The notes under the pieces: model-generated
Databases searched by the model: none
What the model was told of the DNA's origin: nothing
Seen by the model: the letters and a program-made list of their open reading frames with translations, nothing else
Made by a program: the position numbers and the translations under genes
Part shown: positions 1 through 7,221 of the stretch, piece by piece
Position numbering within the stretch: the first letter of the stretch is position 1
Layout: every line of letters starts with the position of its first letter
Source of the DNA: Thalassobacterium sedimentorum
Lineage (GTDB): Bacteria; Verrucomicrobiota; Verrucomicrobiia; Opitutales; Coraliomargaritaceae
Direction: 5' to 3'
DNA length: 64,000 bases
Assembly (NCBI RefSeq): GCF_031127905.1
Contig: NZ_JARXIC010000012.1
Coordinates: forward strand, 62,001 to 126,000

Positions 1-778
1 GGAATGCGGGTGTCTTGGCTTGGCTGGGGACCGCCGCAACTGCGCTAGCAGTATCATGTCCACCGACGGTAACGACTTTGAGTTTTTTTAGACCAGTGTA
101 ATCTTGCACGCTGGTGCGTAACTGCCCGAGACTATCGCTTGCATCACTGATTTTCTTGAAGAGTTGCTTTGGTAAGTTGAGGCGTTCGATTAGTGAGTAA
201 TCCCAGTCTTTCTTGGTTGGGTTATATAGCTGTGTGGTGCTGACGATGCTACGCTCTTGCGTCTTTTGACCGGTCAGCCAGTAGCCGAGTAAGTCAGGGA
301 TAAATAGTAGGTCTTCGGCGATGTTGATGGCTGGATTCCGCTTTTCAACCTCAGAGAGTAATTGAAAGATGGAATTAAAAAACATGAATTGGATGCCGGT
401 GGCTTCATAAATTTCTTTCTTCGATACCTTCTCAAAGGCGGACGCCATCATGCCGTCGGTGCGGTTGTCACGATATTGGTAAGGCGTTCCGATCAGGCGG
501 CCGTCAGCGTCCAGAAGGCCATAATCGACGCCCCAAGTGTCAATGCCTACACTGATTGGTCGATTGCGGTATTTCTTTGCAGCTGCCTTCAGGCCATCAA
601 GTATATTTTGGTAGAGGTCTGTAATGTTCCAATGCCAGCCGTCAGGTAACTCGATTGGTTTATTTTCGAAACGGTTTAGCTCGTGGAGTTCGATGCGTTG
701 ACCGTCAAATTCTCCAGCAAGGACGCGTCCGCTGCCGGCCCCGAGGTCGACGGCGAGATAGATTTTTTTCTCTGACAT
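1..778 (-). CDS. rhaB: Rhamnulokinase, C-terminal part missing (window edge)
   Basis: FGGY-family sugar kinase that phosphorylates L-rhamnulose to L-rhamnulose-1-phosphate in the cytoplasm. The minus-strand frame opens at ATG 778 and stays open to base 1. The visible 259 residues begin with a sugar-kinase nucleotide motif (LAVDLGAGSGRV), then GIDTWGVDYGLLD, then GGHDTASAVAAVP, all typical of RhaB. The C-terminal ATPase half lies outside the window. It starts 58 bp downstream of the DeoR gene on the same strand, so the two are probably co-transcribed. Its position next to a BMC locus with a class II aldolase makes rhamnose a likely feedstock. Family assignment is firm; substrate (rhamnulose rather than fuculose) follows from close motif resemblance. 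Confidence 0.9.
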   Translation of the reverse strand, partial: MSEKKIYLAVDLGAGSGRVLAGEFDGQRIELHELNRFENKPIELPDGWHWNITDLYQNILDGLKAAAKKYRNRPISVGIDTWGVDYGLLDADGRLIGTPYQYRDNRTDGMMASAFEKVSKKEIYEATGIQFMFFNSIFQLLSEVEKRNPAINIAEDLLFIPDLLGYWLTGQKTQERSIVSTTQLYNPTKKDWDYSLIERLNLPKQLFKKISDASDSLGQLRTSVQDYTGLKKLKVVTVGGHDTASAVAAVPSQAKTPAF

Positions 779-836
779 GTTAGTGTGATGTATCGTTTGG
801 CAGTTGTGGGTAGCTTTGGACCGCAATTGTGAGTGT

Positions 837-1595
837 TTAGGCAATTGTAACAGTGCAACCTTGCGTACGAAGGGCTTGGATGAATTGCGGGTTGGCATCT
901 CCATCGGTAATGATTTCGGAGATGTCATGTAGATTCGCGAAGAAATATTCGGAGCTCTTGTTGAGTTTAGTTGAATCAACGAGCAGTACGGTTTGCTGCG
1001 CCATTGTTATTAGGCTTTCTTTGAATACTGCTTGCTGTTCAAAGCCTTCGGATGGGCCGCGATTGATGTCGAGTCCAATGCAGGATACAAAGGCGCAGCT
1101 GATGTTATGTCGACGTAGCATATTATAACTGTCGCCGCTAATAAAGGTCTGTGTTTTTGAATGATAGTTGCCGCCTGTGGAGATTAGGTCGATTTGTTCC
1201 ATCCCAACCAGCTGGTCGATCACAGCATAGGCATTCGTTAGTACGCGGTAGGGGAGGTCGGGGAGCATCGTTACTAGTTGAAAGCTAGTCGTGCTACTGT
1301 CGAAGGCGTAGGTCTGTCCTGGTTGAATTCGTTCCAGTGCCGCTTTGGCGATGGCATCCTTTTTCGCAACTTCCAGTAAGCGTCGTTCCGTAAAGGATTG
1401 AAGCTTCGGGCGGCCGTTGAGACTGCTGGCGCCGCCATGCACTCGGCTTAACTGCTGGTTCTCAGCCAGAACTTGCAGGTCGCGGCGGATTGTTTCGTCG
1501 GTCACTTGAAACTCTTCTGCCAAGTCGATTGTACGTACGGTGCCGCGTTCTTCTAGGAGCGTGAGTATTTGCTGTTGGCGTTCGGGGGCGAGCAT
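837..1595 (-). CDS. DeoR/GlpR-family transcriptional regulator
   Basis: 252-residue DNA-binding regulator. Residues 1-57 form the DeoR winged helix-turn-helix (motif TDETIRRDLQVL, then RVHGGA), and the rest is the DeoR sugar-phosphate sensor domain (FDSSTTSFQL, STGGNY, and VDSTKLNKSS near the C-terminus). Such proteins usually repress sugar catabolic operons and are released by a phosphorylated sugar or pathway intermediate. It is divergent from the BMC operon (105 bp between start codons) and upstream of rhaB, so the simplest reading is that it controls both directions. A DeoR regulator at this position is characteristic of PVM-type BMC loci. Its ligand is not visible; a rhamnulose/fuculose phosphate or lactaldehyde is a guess. 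Confidence 0.92.
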   Translation of the reverse strand: MLAPERQQQILTLLEERGTVRTIDLAEEFQVTDETIRRDLQVLAENQQLSRVHGGASSLNGRPKLQSFTERRLLEVAKKDAIAKAALERIQPGQTYAFDSSTTSFQLVTMLPDLPYRVLTNAYAVIDQLVGMEQIDLISTGGNYHSKTQTFISGDSYNMLRRHNISCAFVSCIGLDINRGPSEGFEQQAVFKESLITMAQQTVLLVDSTKLNKSSEYFFANLHDISEIITDGDANPQFIQALRTQGCTVTIA

Positions 1596-1638
1596 GGTTG
1601 TTAATTTTTGTTTTATTTGGGAAAATGCAAGAAATATG

Positions 1639-1700
1639 TTGACTTATGTGGGTAAAAAGTGGATTTCTAGCTTAAATTCCAACTTTATAAAGATATTTGT
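1639..1700 (+). promoter_or_regulatory. Candidate promoter/operator region of the BMC operon
   Basis: The 105 bp between the divergent deoR and pduL genes is AT-rich. It contains a good -35-like hexamer TTGACT at 1639-1644, reading towards pduL. No -10 element at 16-18 bp is convincing; the nearest AT-rich stretch is around 1663-1676. I could not identify a clear palindromic DeoR operator. No ribosome binding site precedes the pduL ATG at 1701. The assignment rests on position plus one hexamer. Confidence 0.3.
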
Positions 1701-2372
1701 ATGAGTCAATCACCCCTAAATCGTGCTCAAGTTGAGCAATTGGTGCGTCAGAGCCTTGCCCGTTTTGTTGGTCAGGGTAGTTCCCAGTCGGGCCAAGGTC
1801 CGAATCCTTTAGTGGTTAATATTAGTGCGCGTCACTGTCATTTGTCGCAGAAGTCGGTTGAAGTTCTCTTTGGTAAAGGGCATCAACTTACACCTAAGAA
1901 ATGGTTGTACCAGGAGGGGCAGTATGCCGCTGAGGAGTCTGTGACGTTGATAGGGCCGCGCAGTCGAGTGATCTCTAACCTTAGAATTCTCGGCCCTTGT
2001 CGGGACTTTGATCAGGTGGAATTGGCGGCAACGGATGCGATTTCACTTGGTTTCGATATCCCCGTTCGCAATTCTGGTGACATTGCTGGAACACCTGGCT
2101 GCATGTTAATGGGGCCTGCAGGTTTTCTTGAAATGAATGAGGGCGTGATTCGCGCTGCCCCGCACGTTCATATGGCGCCAGAGGATGCTGCGTATTACGG
2201 CGTCGAAAATAAGTCTTTCATGAAGCTGCGGATAGGCGGAGACCTGGGCCTAACATTTGATAAGATTTTTGTCCGGGTAGATCCTTCATTTAAGTTGGAG
2301 GTCCATATTGATACGGATGAAGGCAATGCATGTGGCTTTACGCAAAAAACTCCCTGTGAACTTATTAAATAA
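1701..2372 (+). CDS. pduL: PduL-type BMC phosphotransacylase
   Basis: 223-residue PduL phosphate acyltransferase, converting acyl-CoA (here probably lactyl-CoA) and phosphate to acyl-phosphate while freeing CoA for the encapsulated aldehyde dehydrogenase. Zinc-ligand histidines are visible in ARHCHLS (H45, H47), HVHMAP (H155, H157) and HIDTDEGNA (H202), the PduL pattern. Residues 6-23 form an amphipathic helix (NRAQVEQLVRQSLARF) followed by a Gly/Ser/Gln linker, which is the layout of a BMC encapsulation peptide, so the enzyme is probably luminal. It is the first gene of the plus-strand operon. It is unrelated to the housekeeping Pta family. Confidence 0.95.
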   Translation: MSQSPLNRAQVEQLVRQSLARFVGQGSSQSGQGPNPLVVNISARHCHLSQKSVEVLFGKGHQLTPKKWLYQEGQYAAEESVTLIGPRSRVISNLRILGPCRDFDQVELAATDAISLGFDIPVRNSGDIAGTPGCMLMGPAGFLEMNEGVIRAAPHVHMAPEDAAYYGVENKSFMKLRIGGDLGLTFDKIFVRVDPSFKLEVHIDTDEGNACGFTQKTPCELIK

Positions 2373-2382
2373 GTGCTTGTAT

Positions 2383-2401
2383 CATGACTTTATTGGTCAT
2401 G
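2383..2401. repeat. Short inverted repeat between pduL and first BMC-H gene
   Basis: Perfect 6-bp arms (CATGAC at 2383-2388, GTCATG at 2396-2401) around a 7-base loop, 11 bp after the pduL stop. No long T-run follows. It may be a weak attenuator or mRNA-stability hairpin that separates enzyme from highly expressed shell genes, or a regulator site. No function is demonstrable from sequence. Confidence 0.3.
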
Positions 2402-2472
2402 TGTCAGCATTTTCCCACTTTTCGCTTTTGTAGCGTTTAATTCAAACACAACACAACCAACCCACACATATT

Positions 2473-2742
2473 ATGAGTGAATCCATCGGATTAGTAGAAA
2501 CAAAAGGTCTCACCGGCTCAATCGAAGCCAGTGATGCTATGGCTAAGGCAGCTTCGGTTAGCCTTGTGAAGCAAATCTCTATCGGCGGCGGTTTTTTGAC
2601 CGTTCTCGTTAAAGGAGATGTCGGCAGTGTAAAAGCAGCTGTTGAAGCGGGAGCCGAAGCGGCAAACCGCGTTGGCGAACTCGTCGCCTCCCATGTGATC
2701 GCGCGTCCGCACGATGACTTGATGAAATACTTTGAAGCTTAA
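2473..2742 (+). CDS. BMC-H hexameric shell protein (copy 1)
   Basis: 89-residue single BMC-domain protein (PF00936), the hexagonal tile of the microcompartment facets. It begins with the conserved strand IGLVETKGLTGSIEASDAM and ends with VIARPHDDL. The predicted pore loop reads SIGGGF, differing from KIGSG of copy 2, so the pore is likely of different size or polarity. [17 protein letters not shown] is the canonical helix. It is separated from the next BMC-H by only 26 bp. Length is normal for a minimal BMC-H. Confidence 0.96.
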   Translation: MSESIGLVETKGLTGSIEASDAMAKAASVSLVKQISIGGGFLTVLVKGDVGSVKAAVEAGAEAANRVGELVASHVIARPHDDLMKYFEA

Positions 2743-2768
2743 CCCTTAAAATCGGGAGATAAAATATT

Positions 2769-3047
2769 ATGGCAAAACAAGCAATTGGAATGATCGAATG
2801 TAAAGGGCTCGTGAGCCTTATGGAAGCATGCGATGCCGCACTTAAATCAGCCGACGTCACTATGACAGGCTACGAAAAGATTGGTTCTGGCCTGGTTACT
2901 GGCTTTTTCACGGGCGATGTTGCTGCTGTTAAGGCTGCTGTTGAAGCCGGTGCAGATGCTGCTGGTAGTATTGGTGAAGTGGTCGCTGTGCAAGTGATCC
3001 CACGTCCACACGACGACCTTAGCAAGCTCGGCAACTGGATTGCCTAA
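2769..3047 (+). CDS. BMC-H hexameric shell protein (copy 2)
   Basis: 92-residue BMC-H protein (PF00936). The N-terminus [19 protein letters not shown] and the pore loop KIGSGLVTG are closest to the PduA-type consensus, in which this loop lines a small polar pore used by aldehydes and diols. The C-terminus ends [15 protein letters not shown]. It lies between BMC-H copy 1 and ackA. A purine-rich GGGAGA at 2754-2759, 9 bases before the ATG, is one of the better Shine-Dalgarno sequences in the operon, consistent with abundant shell protein. Confidence 0.96.
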   Translation: MAKQAIGMIECKGLVSLMEACDAALKSADVTMTGYEKIGSGLVTGFFTGDVAAVKAAVEAGADAAGSIGEVVAVQVIPRPHDDLSKLGNWIA

Positions 3048-3128
3048 GCTTCGCCGTTCTTCAGTGATCGGTTTTTAGTTTAACAACCGAAAACTTGTTA
3101 ACTGGAAACTAGTAAACTCCTTCTCCTT

Positions 3129-4313
3129 ATGAAGATTCTTATCGCAAACCTTGGTTCCACTTCATTCAAGTATCGTCTATTCGATATGGATGATAGTAAC
3201 GCTGCGCAACTCGCCAGTGGTGGCTACGAACGCGTCACCGACTATACTAGCTGCATCGAAGCGATGCTGGAAACTTTAGTCGGGGAGGGACATCTTCAAT
3301 CGGGTGAGGAAATCGATGCCGTCGGTTTTAAAACCGTTCTGGGCAAAGACCTCAGTGGTTGTGTTACAGCGGATGCGCGCGTCCTTGAAGCCCTTGAAGG
3401 TTTCAAGGAGGTCGCGCCCGCCCACAATCCTGCATATGCAGCAGGGATTCGTTGCTTTGCAGAAAAATTACCTTTGGTCCCGCGGGTCGCGCTCTTTGAG
3501 ACGGCCTTTTATCAGTGGATGACTCCGGCCGCTTATAACTATGCCATCCCGCAAGCTTGGCGCGATTTGGGCATTCGTCGTTATGGTTTTCACGGAGCCA
3601 GTCACAAATTTGTGGCGGAGCGCTCGGCGGAAATGCTAGGTAACGAAGGTGTTGCCGACCGCGTGCGCCAGCTCTATGTAGACGGCCCCGGCCAATATGA
3701 GGGCGCTCCCTTGCGCGTGCTCTCTTGCCACCTTGGCGGTAGTAGCTCCGTAACCGGGATTCAGAATGGCGTCGCCATCGGAGCTAGCATGGGCTTTAGC
3801 CCACAAGGCGGCTTGCCACAGAATAATCGTGTCGGCGATCTTGATTCGATGGCCATCCCTTACGTTTGTAAGATGTTGGGCATCTCCGTCGAAGAAGCGG
3901 AACGTCAACTCAACAAAGAAAGTGGTTTGCTTGGGCTCTCAGGAGTGAGCAATGACGCTCGTGATATCTGCGAAGCGATTGAAGCGGGGAACGAGAATGC
4001 GCAACTTGCGATCGACGTCTTGATCGATAGCATTCGCCATTGGGCAGGTTCTTTCTTCTTCAAAATGGGCGGTGCCGAAGCGATTGTATTCACCGCAGGT
4101 ATCGGTGAGAATGATGCCGATCTGCGTGCTTCGGTTTGTGCGGGGCTTGAAGATCTTGGCGTACGGATTGACCCGGTCGCCAATGCCGCAGCAATACGTG
4201 GTGCCGAGGGTATTATTAGCAGCCCGGATTCAAAAATTAAAGTGCTTGTGATTCCTGCCAACGAAGAACTCGTCATTGCACGGGAAGTTTTTCGCAAAGT
4301 AAAAGCCAGCTAA
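3129..4313 (+). CDS. ackA: Acetate kinase family (propionate/lactate-type acyl kinase)
   Basis: 394-residue ASKHA-fold acyl kinase, making ATP from acyl-phosphate and ADP. The acetate kinase signatures are present: NLGSTSFKYRLFD at the N-terminus, GFHGASHKFVAER, SCHLGGSSSVTGI, GFSPQGGLPQNNRVGDLD and FTAGIGEND. In this locus its substrate is presumably the acyl-phosphate made by PduL (lactyl-phosphate, by inference), giving lactate and ATP. No clear encapsulation helix is seen at either end, so it may act in the cytosol or enter by association. AckA among the shell genes is typical of the PVM BMC. Length is normal (family about 400). Confidence 0.95.
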   Translation: MKILIANLGSTSFKYRLFDMDDSNAAQLASGGYERVTDYTSCIEAMLETLVGEGHLQSGEEIDAVGFKTVLGKDLSGCVTADARVLEALEGFKEVAPAHNPAYAAGIRCFAEKLPLVPRVALFETAFYQWMTPAAYNYAIPQAWRDLGIRRYGFHGASHKFVAERSAEMLGNEGVADRVRQLYVDGPGQYEGAPLRVLSCHLGGSSSVTGIQNGVAIGASMGFSPQGGLPQNNRVGDLDSMAIPYVCKMLGISVEEAERQLNKESGLLGLSGVSNDARDICEAIEAGNENAQLAIDVLIDSIRHWAGSFFFKMGGAEAIVFTAGIGENDADLRASVCAGLEDLGVRIDPVANAAAIRGAEGIISSPDSKIKVLVIPANEELVIAREVFRKVKAS

Positions 4314-4377
4314 CTTTATTACCTAAATTTTTTATCAATCTAAATTCAGACAATTAACATTAACCTACAAAAATATT

Positions 4378-4683
4378 ATGGCAAAACAAGCAATTGGAAT
4401 TCTCGAAACTAAAGGACTCATCGGTCTCGTTCAAGGCACAGACGCTATGCTCAAGTCAGCAAACGTCGAACTCGCTGGCCCTATGAAGGGTGTCGGTAGT
4501 GCACTGGTCAGTGCCGTCGTCACTGGCGATGTCGCTGCTGTAAATGCTGCGATCGAAGCAGGCGCCGAAGCGGCTGGCCGTTACGGTGAAGTCGTGAGCG
4601 CACACGTGATCGCTCGTCCTCACGAAGATGTTGAAAACGTCGTGCCTGCTCTTAAGTCCGCTCCTAAGCGCGCTGCTAAGTAA
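4378..4683 (+). CDS. BMC-H hexameric shell protein (copy 3, basic C-terminal tail)
   Basis: 101-residue BMC-H protein (PF00936). The N-terminus is AIGILETKGLIGLVQGTDAM. The pore loop reads KGVGSAL, unlike the other two copies. The BMC domain ends at VIARPHEDVE near residue 84, and a tail of about 17 residues follows, rich in Lys/Arg/Ala/Pro (SAPKRAAK at the end). A tail on this face could alter pore access or interact with cargo or neighbouring tiles; that is inference. The following BMC-P gene starts 6 bp downstream, so the two are translationally close. Confidence 0.95.
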   Translation: MAKQAIGILETKGLIGLVQGTDAMLKSANVELAGPMKGVGSALVSAVVTGDVAAVNAAIEAGAEAAGRYGEVVSAHVIARPHEDVENVVPALKSAPKRAAK

Positions 4684-4689
4684 ACTCCG

Positions 4690-5004
4690 ATGTACCTCGG
4701 AAAAGTCATAGGATCCGTCGTCTCGACGAAAAAAGATGAGTCCATGCGGGGGCGTAAGCTCCTGATGGTTCGCCCCATGTTAGTCGATCCGGAAGATCCC
4801 TCTAAATTCAAGCCCGGTAGCAATACCATCATTGCGATCGATACGCTCGGCGCAGGTGAGGGGGAACTCGTCATGCTTGCGCAAGGCAGTTCGGCCCGTC
4901 AGGCAGAGGGTTTGAAGCAACTCCCCGTCGATGCTGCCATCGTCGGCCTTATCGATACGGTCAGCATCGGAGGTAAGAAGACTTACGAAGCCAAGAACAG
5001 TTAA
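4690..5004 (+). CDS. BMC-P (EutN/CcmL) pentameric vertex protein (copy 1)
   Basis: 104-residue EutN/CcmL-family protein (PF03319), which forms the pentamers capping shell vertices. It starts MYLGKVIGSVVSTKKDESMRG, followed by LLMVRP, AIDTLGAGEGELVMLAQGSSAR and a C-terminal VDAAIVGLIDTVSI, the full family pattern. First of three BMC-P genes in the locus, 19 bp upstream of the aldehyde dehydrogenase. Confidence 0.95.
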   Translation: MYLGKVIGSVVSTKKDESMRGRKLLMVRPMLVDPEDPSKFKPGSNTIIAIDTLGAGEGELVMLAQGSSARQAEGLKQLPVDAAIVGLIDTVSIGGKKTYEAKNS

Positions 5005-5023
5005 TAAATAGAAAGAATTTTAT

Positions 5024-6466
5024 ATGAGTCAGTTGAATGAAGCCGCAATACGCGATGTGGTGAGCGAAGTGCTCGCACAGCTCCAGTCTAAAGGATCGCT
5101 TGGAATGCCGACGATCCAAGTCCGTCCCGGAAAGCATGGTGTTTTCGATGATGCCGACCAAGCCGTATCCGCTGCTCGCAGCGGCTTTGAGCAGCTGCAG
5201 AAGAAGGGATGGGGTGCACGCACTCAAATCGTTAATATTGTTAAGAAGATGTGTGTCGACAACGCAGAGCGTTGGGGCGATATTGAGTATAACGAAACAA
5301 AGATTGGACGTCGTGCGCACAAGCCTTTGAAGTTGCAGGGCGTTCAGAATGTGCTGGGACCAGAGTATCTGGTGCCACAGGGCATGAGCGGTGATTTCGG
5401 TATCACGATGGATGAAGCGGCTCCTTGGGGCGTAATCGTAGGGGTGACACCCTTGACACACTCCGTGCCGACTATTGCGGGTAATATCATCAACATGGTG
5501 GCCGCAGGAAACTCGGTGGTCTTCAACCCACACCCGGGGGGCGCTGCGGTGGCTGCATTGGCAGTCAATGAAATCAACGAGGCGATCCAGGCAGAAACAG
5601 GTATTACCAATTTGGTTTGCACTATTGAAAAGCCGACGCTGGATTCTTTCAATGCACTGTGCTCGCATCAGGATGTTGACTTGCTCTGCATCACGGGGGG
5701 CCCTGGTGTGGTGGATGCGGCCATGAAAACTGGTAAACGCGCAATTTGTGCAGGCCCGGGCAATCCTCCGGTTGTTGTCGATGATTGCAGCGCACTTGAT
5801 TTCGATCGTGTCGCGCGTGACATCATCACTGGCGGTGGCTTTGATAACAACCTTCTTTGTATTGCTGAGAAGCAAATCATCGCAGTGGCAGACTCTTATA
5901 AAAAGACGCTGGATGCAATGATTCGTCAAGGTGCGGTCTTACTGAATGCTCAGCAGCTCGAAGCTATCAAAAAAGAAGTCTTCGACTTCAAGGATGGTGT
6001 TGGCTGTGGCAGTGCGGTTCTGAACCGCAAGTGGGTGGGTGCGAATCCAGATGCATTAGCTCGCATTGCTGGTCTCAACCTAGATTCCAGTGTTGAGATG
6101 CTGATTGCGGAAACAGATGCCAACGACCCATTTGTTCAGGAAGAGCAAATGATGCCTTTGCTTCCAATTGTTCGTGCCAACGACTTCAGCCAAGCGCTGA
6201 GCATCGCTAAGCAATCCGAGCACGGTGATAAGCACTCTGCTATGATCCACTCTATGAATGTTGAGCGCTTGACACAGATGGGGCAGGAAATGGATACCAC
6301 GATCTACGTGAAGAACGGCCCCTGTGTGGCCGGTCTCGGTATGGGCGGTGAAGGCTTTATTAGCTACTCCATCGCCACGACAACCGGTGAAGGTATCACG
6401 ACACCACGCACCTTCACACGCTATCGTCGCTGCACATTGGTTAACAACCTCAACATTGTAAGATAA
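5024..6466 (+). CDS. CoA-acylating aldehyde dehydrogenase of the BMC (PduP-like)
   Basis: 480-residue aldehyde dehydrogenase that oxidises an aldehyde to acyl-CoA with NAD+. The catalytic cysteine is C279 in the FDNNLLCIAEK motif shared with PduP/EutE. NAD-binding and active-site segments TPLTHSVPT, NPHPGG and ITGGPGVV are present. Residues 3-22 (QLNEAAIRDVVSEVLAQLQS) form an amphipathic helix before a Gly/Pro linker, a typical encapsulation peptide. The likely substrate is L-lactaldehyde from the downstream aldolase, giving lactyl-CoA for PduL. It is the signature enzyme and probable core of the microcompartment. Confidence 0.95.
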   Translation: MSQLNEAAIRDVVSEVLAQLQSKGSLGMPTIQVRPGKHGVFDDADQAVSAARSGFEQLQKKGWGARTQIVNIVKKMCVDNAERWGDIEYNETKIGRRAHKPLKLQGVQNVLGPEYLVPQGMSGDFGITMDEAAPWGVIVGVTPLTHSVPTIAGNIINMVAAGNSVVFNPHPGGAAVAALAVNEINEAIQAETGITNLVCTIEKPTLDSFNALCSHQDVDLLCITGGPGVVDAAMKTGKRAICAGPGNPPVVVDDCSALDFDRVARDIITGGGFDNNLLCIAEKQIIAVADSYKKTLDAMIRQGAVLLNAQQLEAIKKEVFDFKDGVGCGSAVLNRKWVGANPDALARIAGLNLDSSVEMLIAETDANDPFVQEEQMMPLLPIVRANDFSQALSIAKQSEHGDKHSAMIHSMNVERLTQMGQEMDTTIYVKNGPCVAGLGMGGEGFISYSIATTTGEGITTPRTFTRYRRCTLVNNLNIVR

Positions 6467-6494
6467 GGTCAGCTCTCCTTTCGCAAGTTTCCCT

Positions 6495-6515
6495 TCTCAA
6501 GTCTCAAGTCTCAGG
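6495..6515 (+). repeat. Tandem heptamer in the leader of the second BMC-P gene
   Basis: Three adjacent copies of TCTCAAG (third copy TCTCAGG) occupy 6495-6515, with two further TCTC(T)AAA-like units up to 6531. They sit in the 68-bp gap between the aldehyde dehydrogenase and a BMC-P gene. The leader is pyrimidine-rich and lacks a Shine-Dalgarno sequence. It may reduce translation of vertex proteins relative to hexamers, but that is speculation. Confidence 0.5.
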
Positions 6516-6534
6516 TCTCTAAAATCTCTAAACT

Positions 6535-6798
6535 ATGATACTCGCCCGCGTAGATGGCCATGCTGTGATCAGTATCGGTCACTCCAGCCTTAAGGCTCAG
6601 AAGATCGTGCTGTGTACGCCGATAGATGAGCACGGGGCGGACGCGGGATCGCCTTTCGCCGCACTCGATCCGATCGGAGCTGGGCAGCATACACGAGTTT
6701 TCATTACCACCGATGGTTCGTGGACGCAAAATTCTGTTCACGATGATACTTCACCCATACGCAACCAAGTCATGGGCTTGGTTGACGACGCAGAATGA
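6535..6798 (+). CDS. BMC-P (EutN/CcmL) pentameric vertex protein (copy 2)
   Basis: 87-residue EutN/CcmL-family protein (PF03319). The N-terminus MILARVDGHAVISIGHSSLK, the central ALDPIGAGQHTRVFITTDGS and the C-terminal IRNQVMGLVDDAE follow the family pattern, in a shorter form than copies 1 and 3. Its stop overlaps the start of copy 3 by 4 bp (ATGA), implying translational coupling of the two vertex proteins. Confidence 0.93.
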   Translation: MILARVDGHAVISIGHSSLKAQKIVLCTPIDEHGADAGSPFAALDPIGAGQHTRVFITTDGSWTQNSVHDDTSPIRNQVMGLVDDAE

Positions 6799-7100
6799 AA
6801 GTAGGTAAAGTCATCGGTAATGTAACACTCAGCCATGCGGACTCTGGTCTACGTGGCGGACGTTATCTTGTGGTGATGCCTCAGGGGGCCAAAGAGTTGA
6901 CTGGGCAAAACCCAAGCGGCCTTTCCGACGCCTGGGCGCTGGTTGCCTATGATAACCTTGGGGCCGGAGTCGGGGATGATATCCTCTATGTTGAAGGCGC
7001 CGAAGCTATGCAGCCTTTTGAGCATCGCACGCCGCTTGACGCGATCAGCGTCGCACTTCTCGACACTTATCGCTATGAGCCGCCGCAAAGCGGAGGATAG
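6795..7100 (+). CDS. BMC-P (EutN/CcmL) pentameric vertex protein (copy 3)
   Basis: 101-residue EutN/CcmL-family protein. MKVGKVIGNVTLSHADSGLRGG, LVAYDNLGAGVGDDILYVEGAEA and DAISVALLDTYRYE match the family consensus in order. It begins within the last codons of BMC-P copy 2 (4-bp overlap). Three different BMC-P paralogues in one operon is the known number for PVM loci and could give pentamers of different function or placement. Confidence 0.94.
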   Translation: MKVGKVIGNVTLSHADSGLRGGRYLVVMPQGAKELTGQNPSGLSDAWALVAYDNLGAGVGDDILYVEGAEAMQPFEHRTPLDAISVALLDTYRYEPPQSGG

Positions 7101-7221
7101 CAGCCCTTTCATGGCCAGCGCACGCATTCTCAATTCCAGCAAGTTATCCTGATAAATAATTAACTTTAACGATATTTAACCGAAAACCGACCAACTAAAC
7201 ACTGGTCAACCCATTATAATT

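Noticed and set aside
362-649. Plus-strand frame of 95 codons near the window start
   Set aside because: It lies antisense to the rhamnulokinase, which has unmistakable motifs.
4961-5929. Long minus-strand open frame (322 codons) opposite the aldehyde dehydrogenase
   Set aside because: It is fully antisense to a gene with clear catalytic motifs and its translation, rich in Cys/His/Arg, resembles no family; it is a codon-usage shadow.
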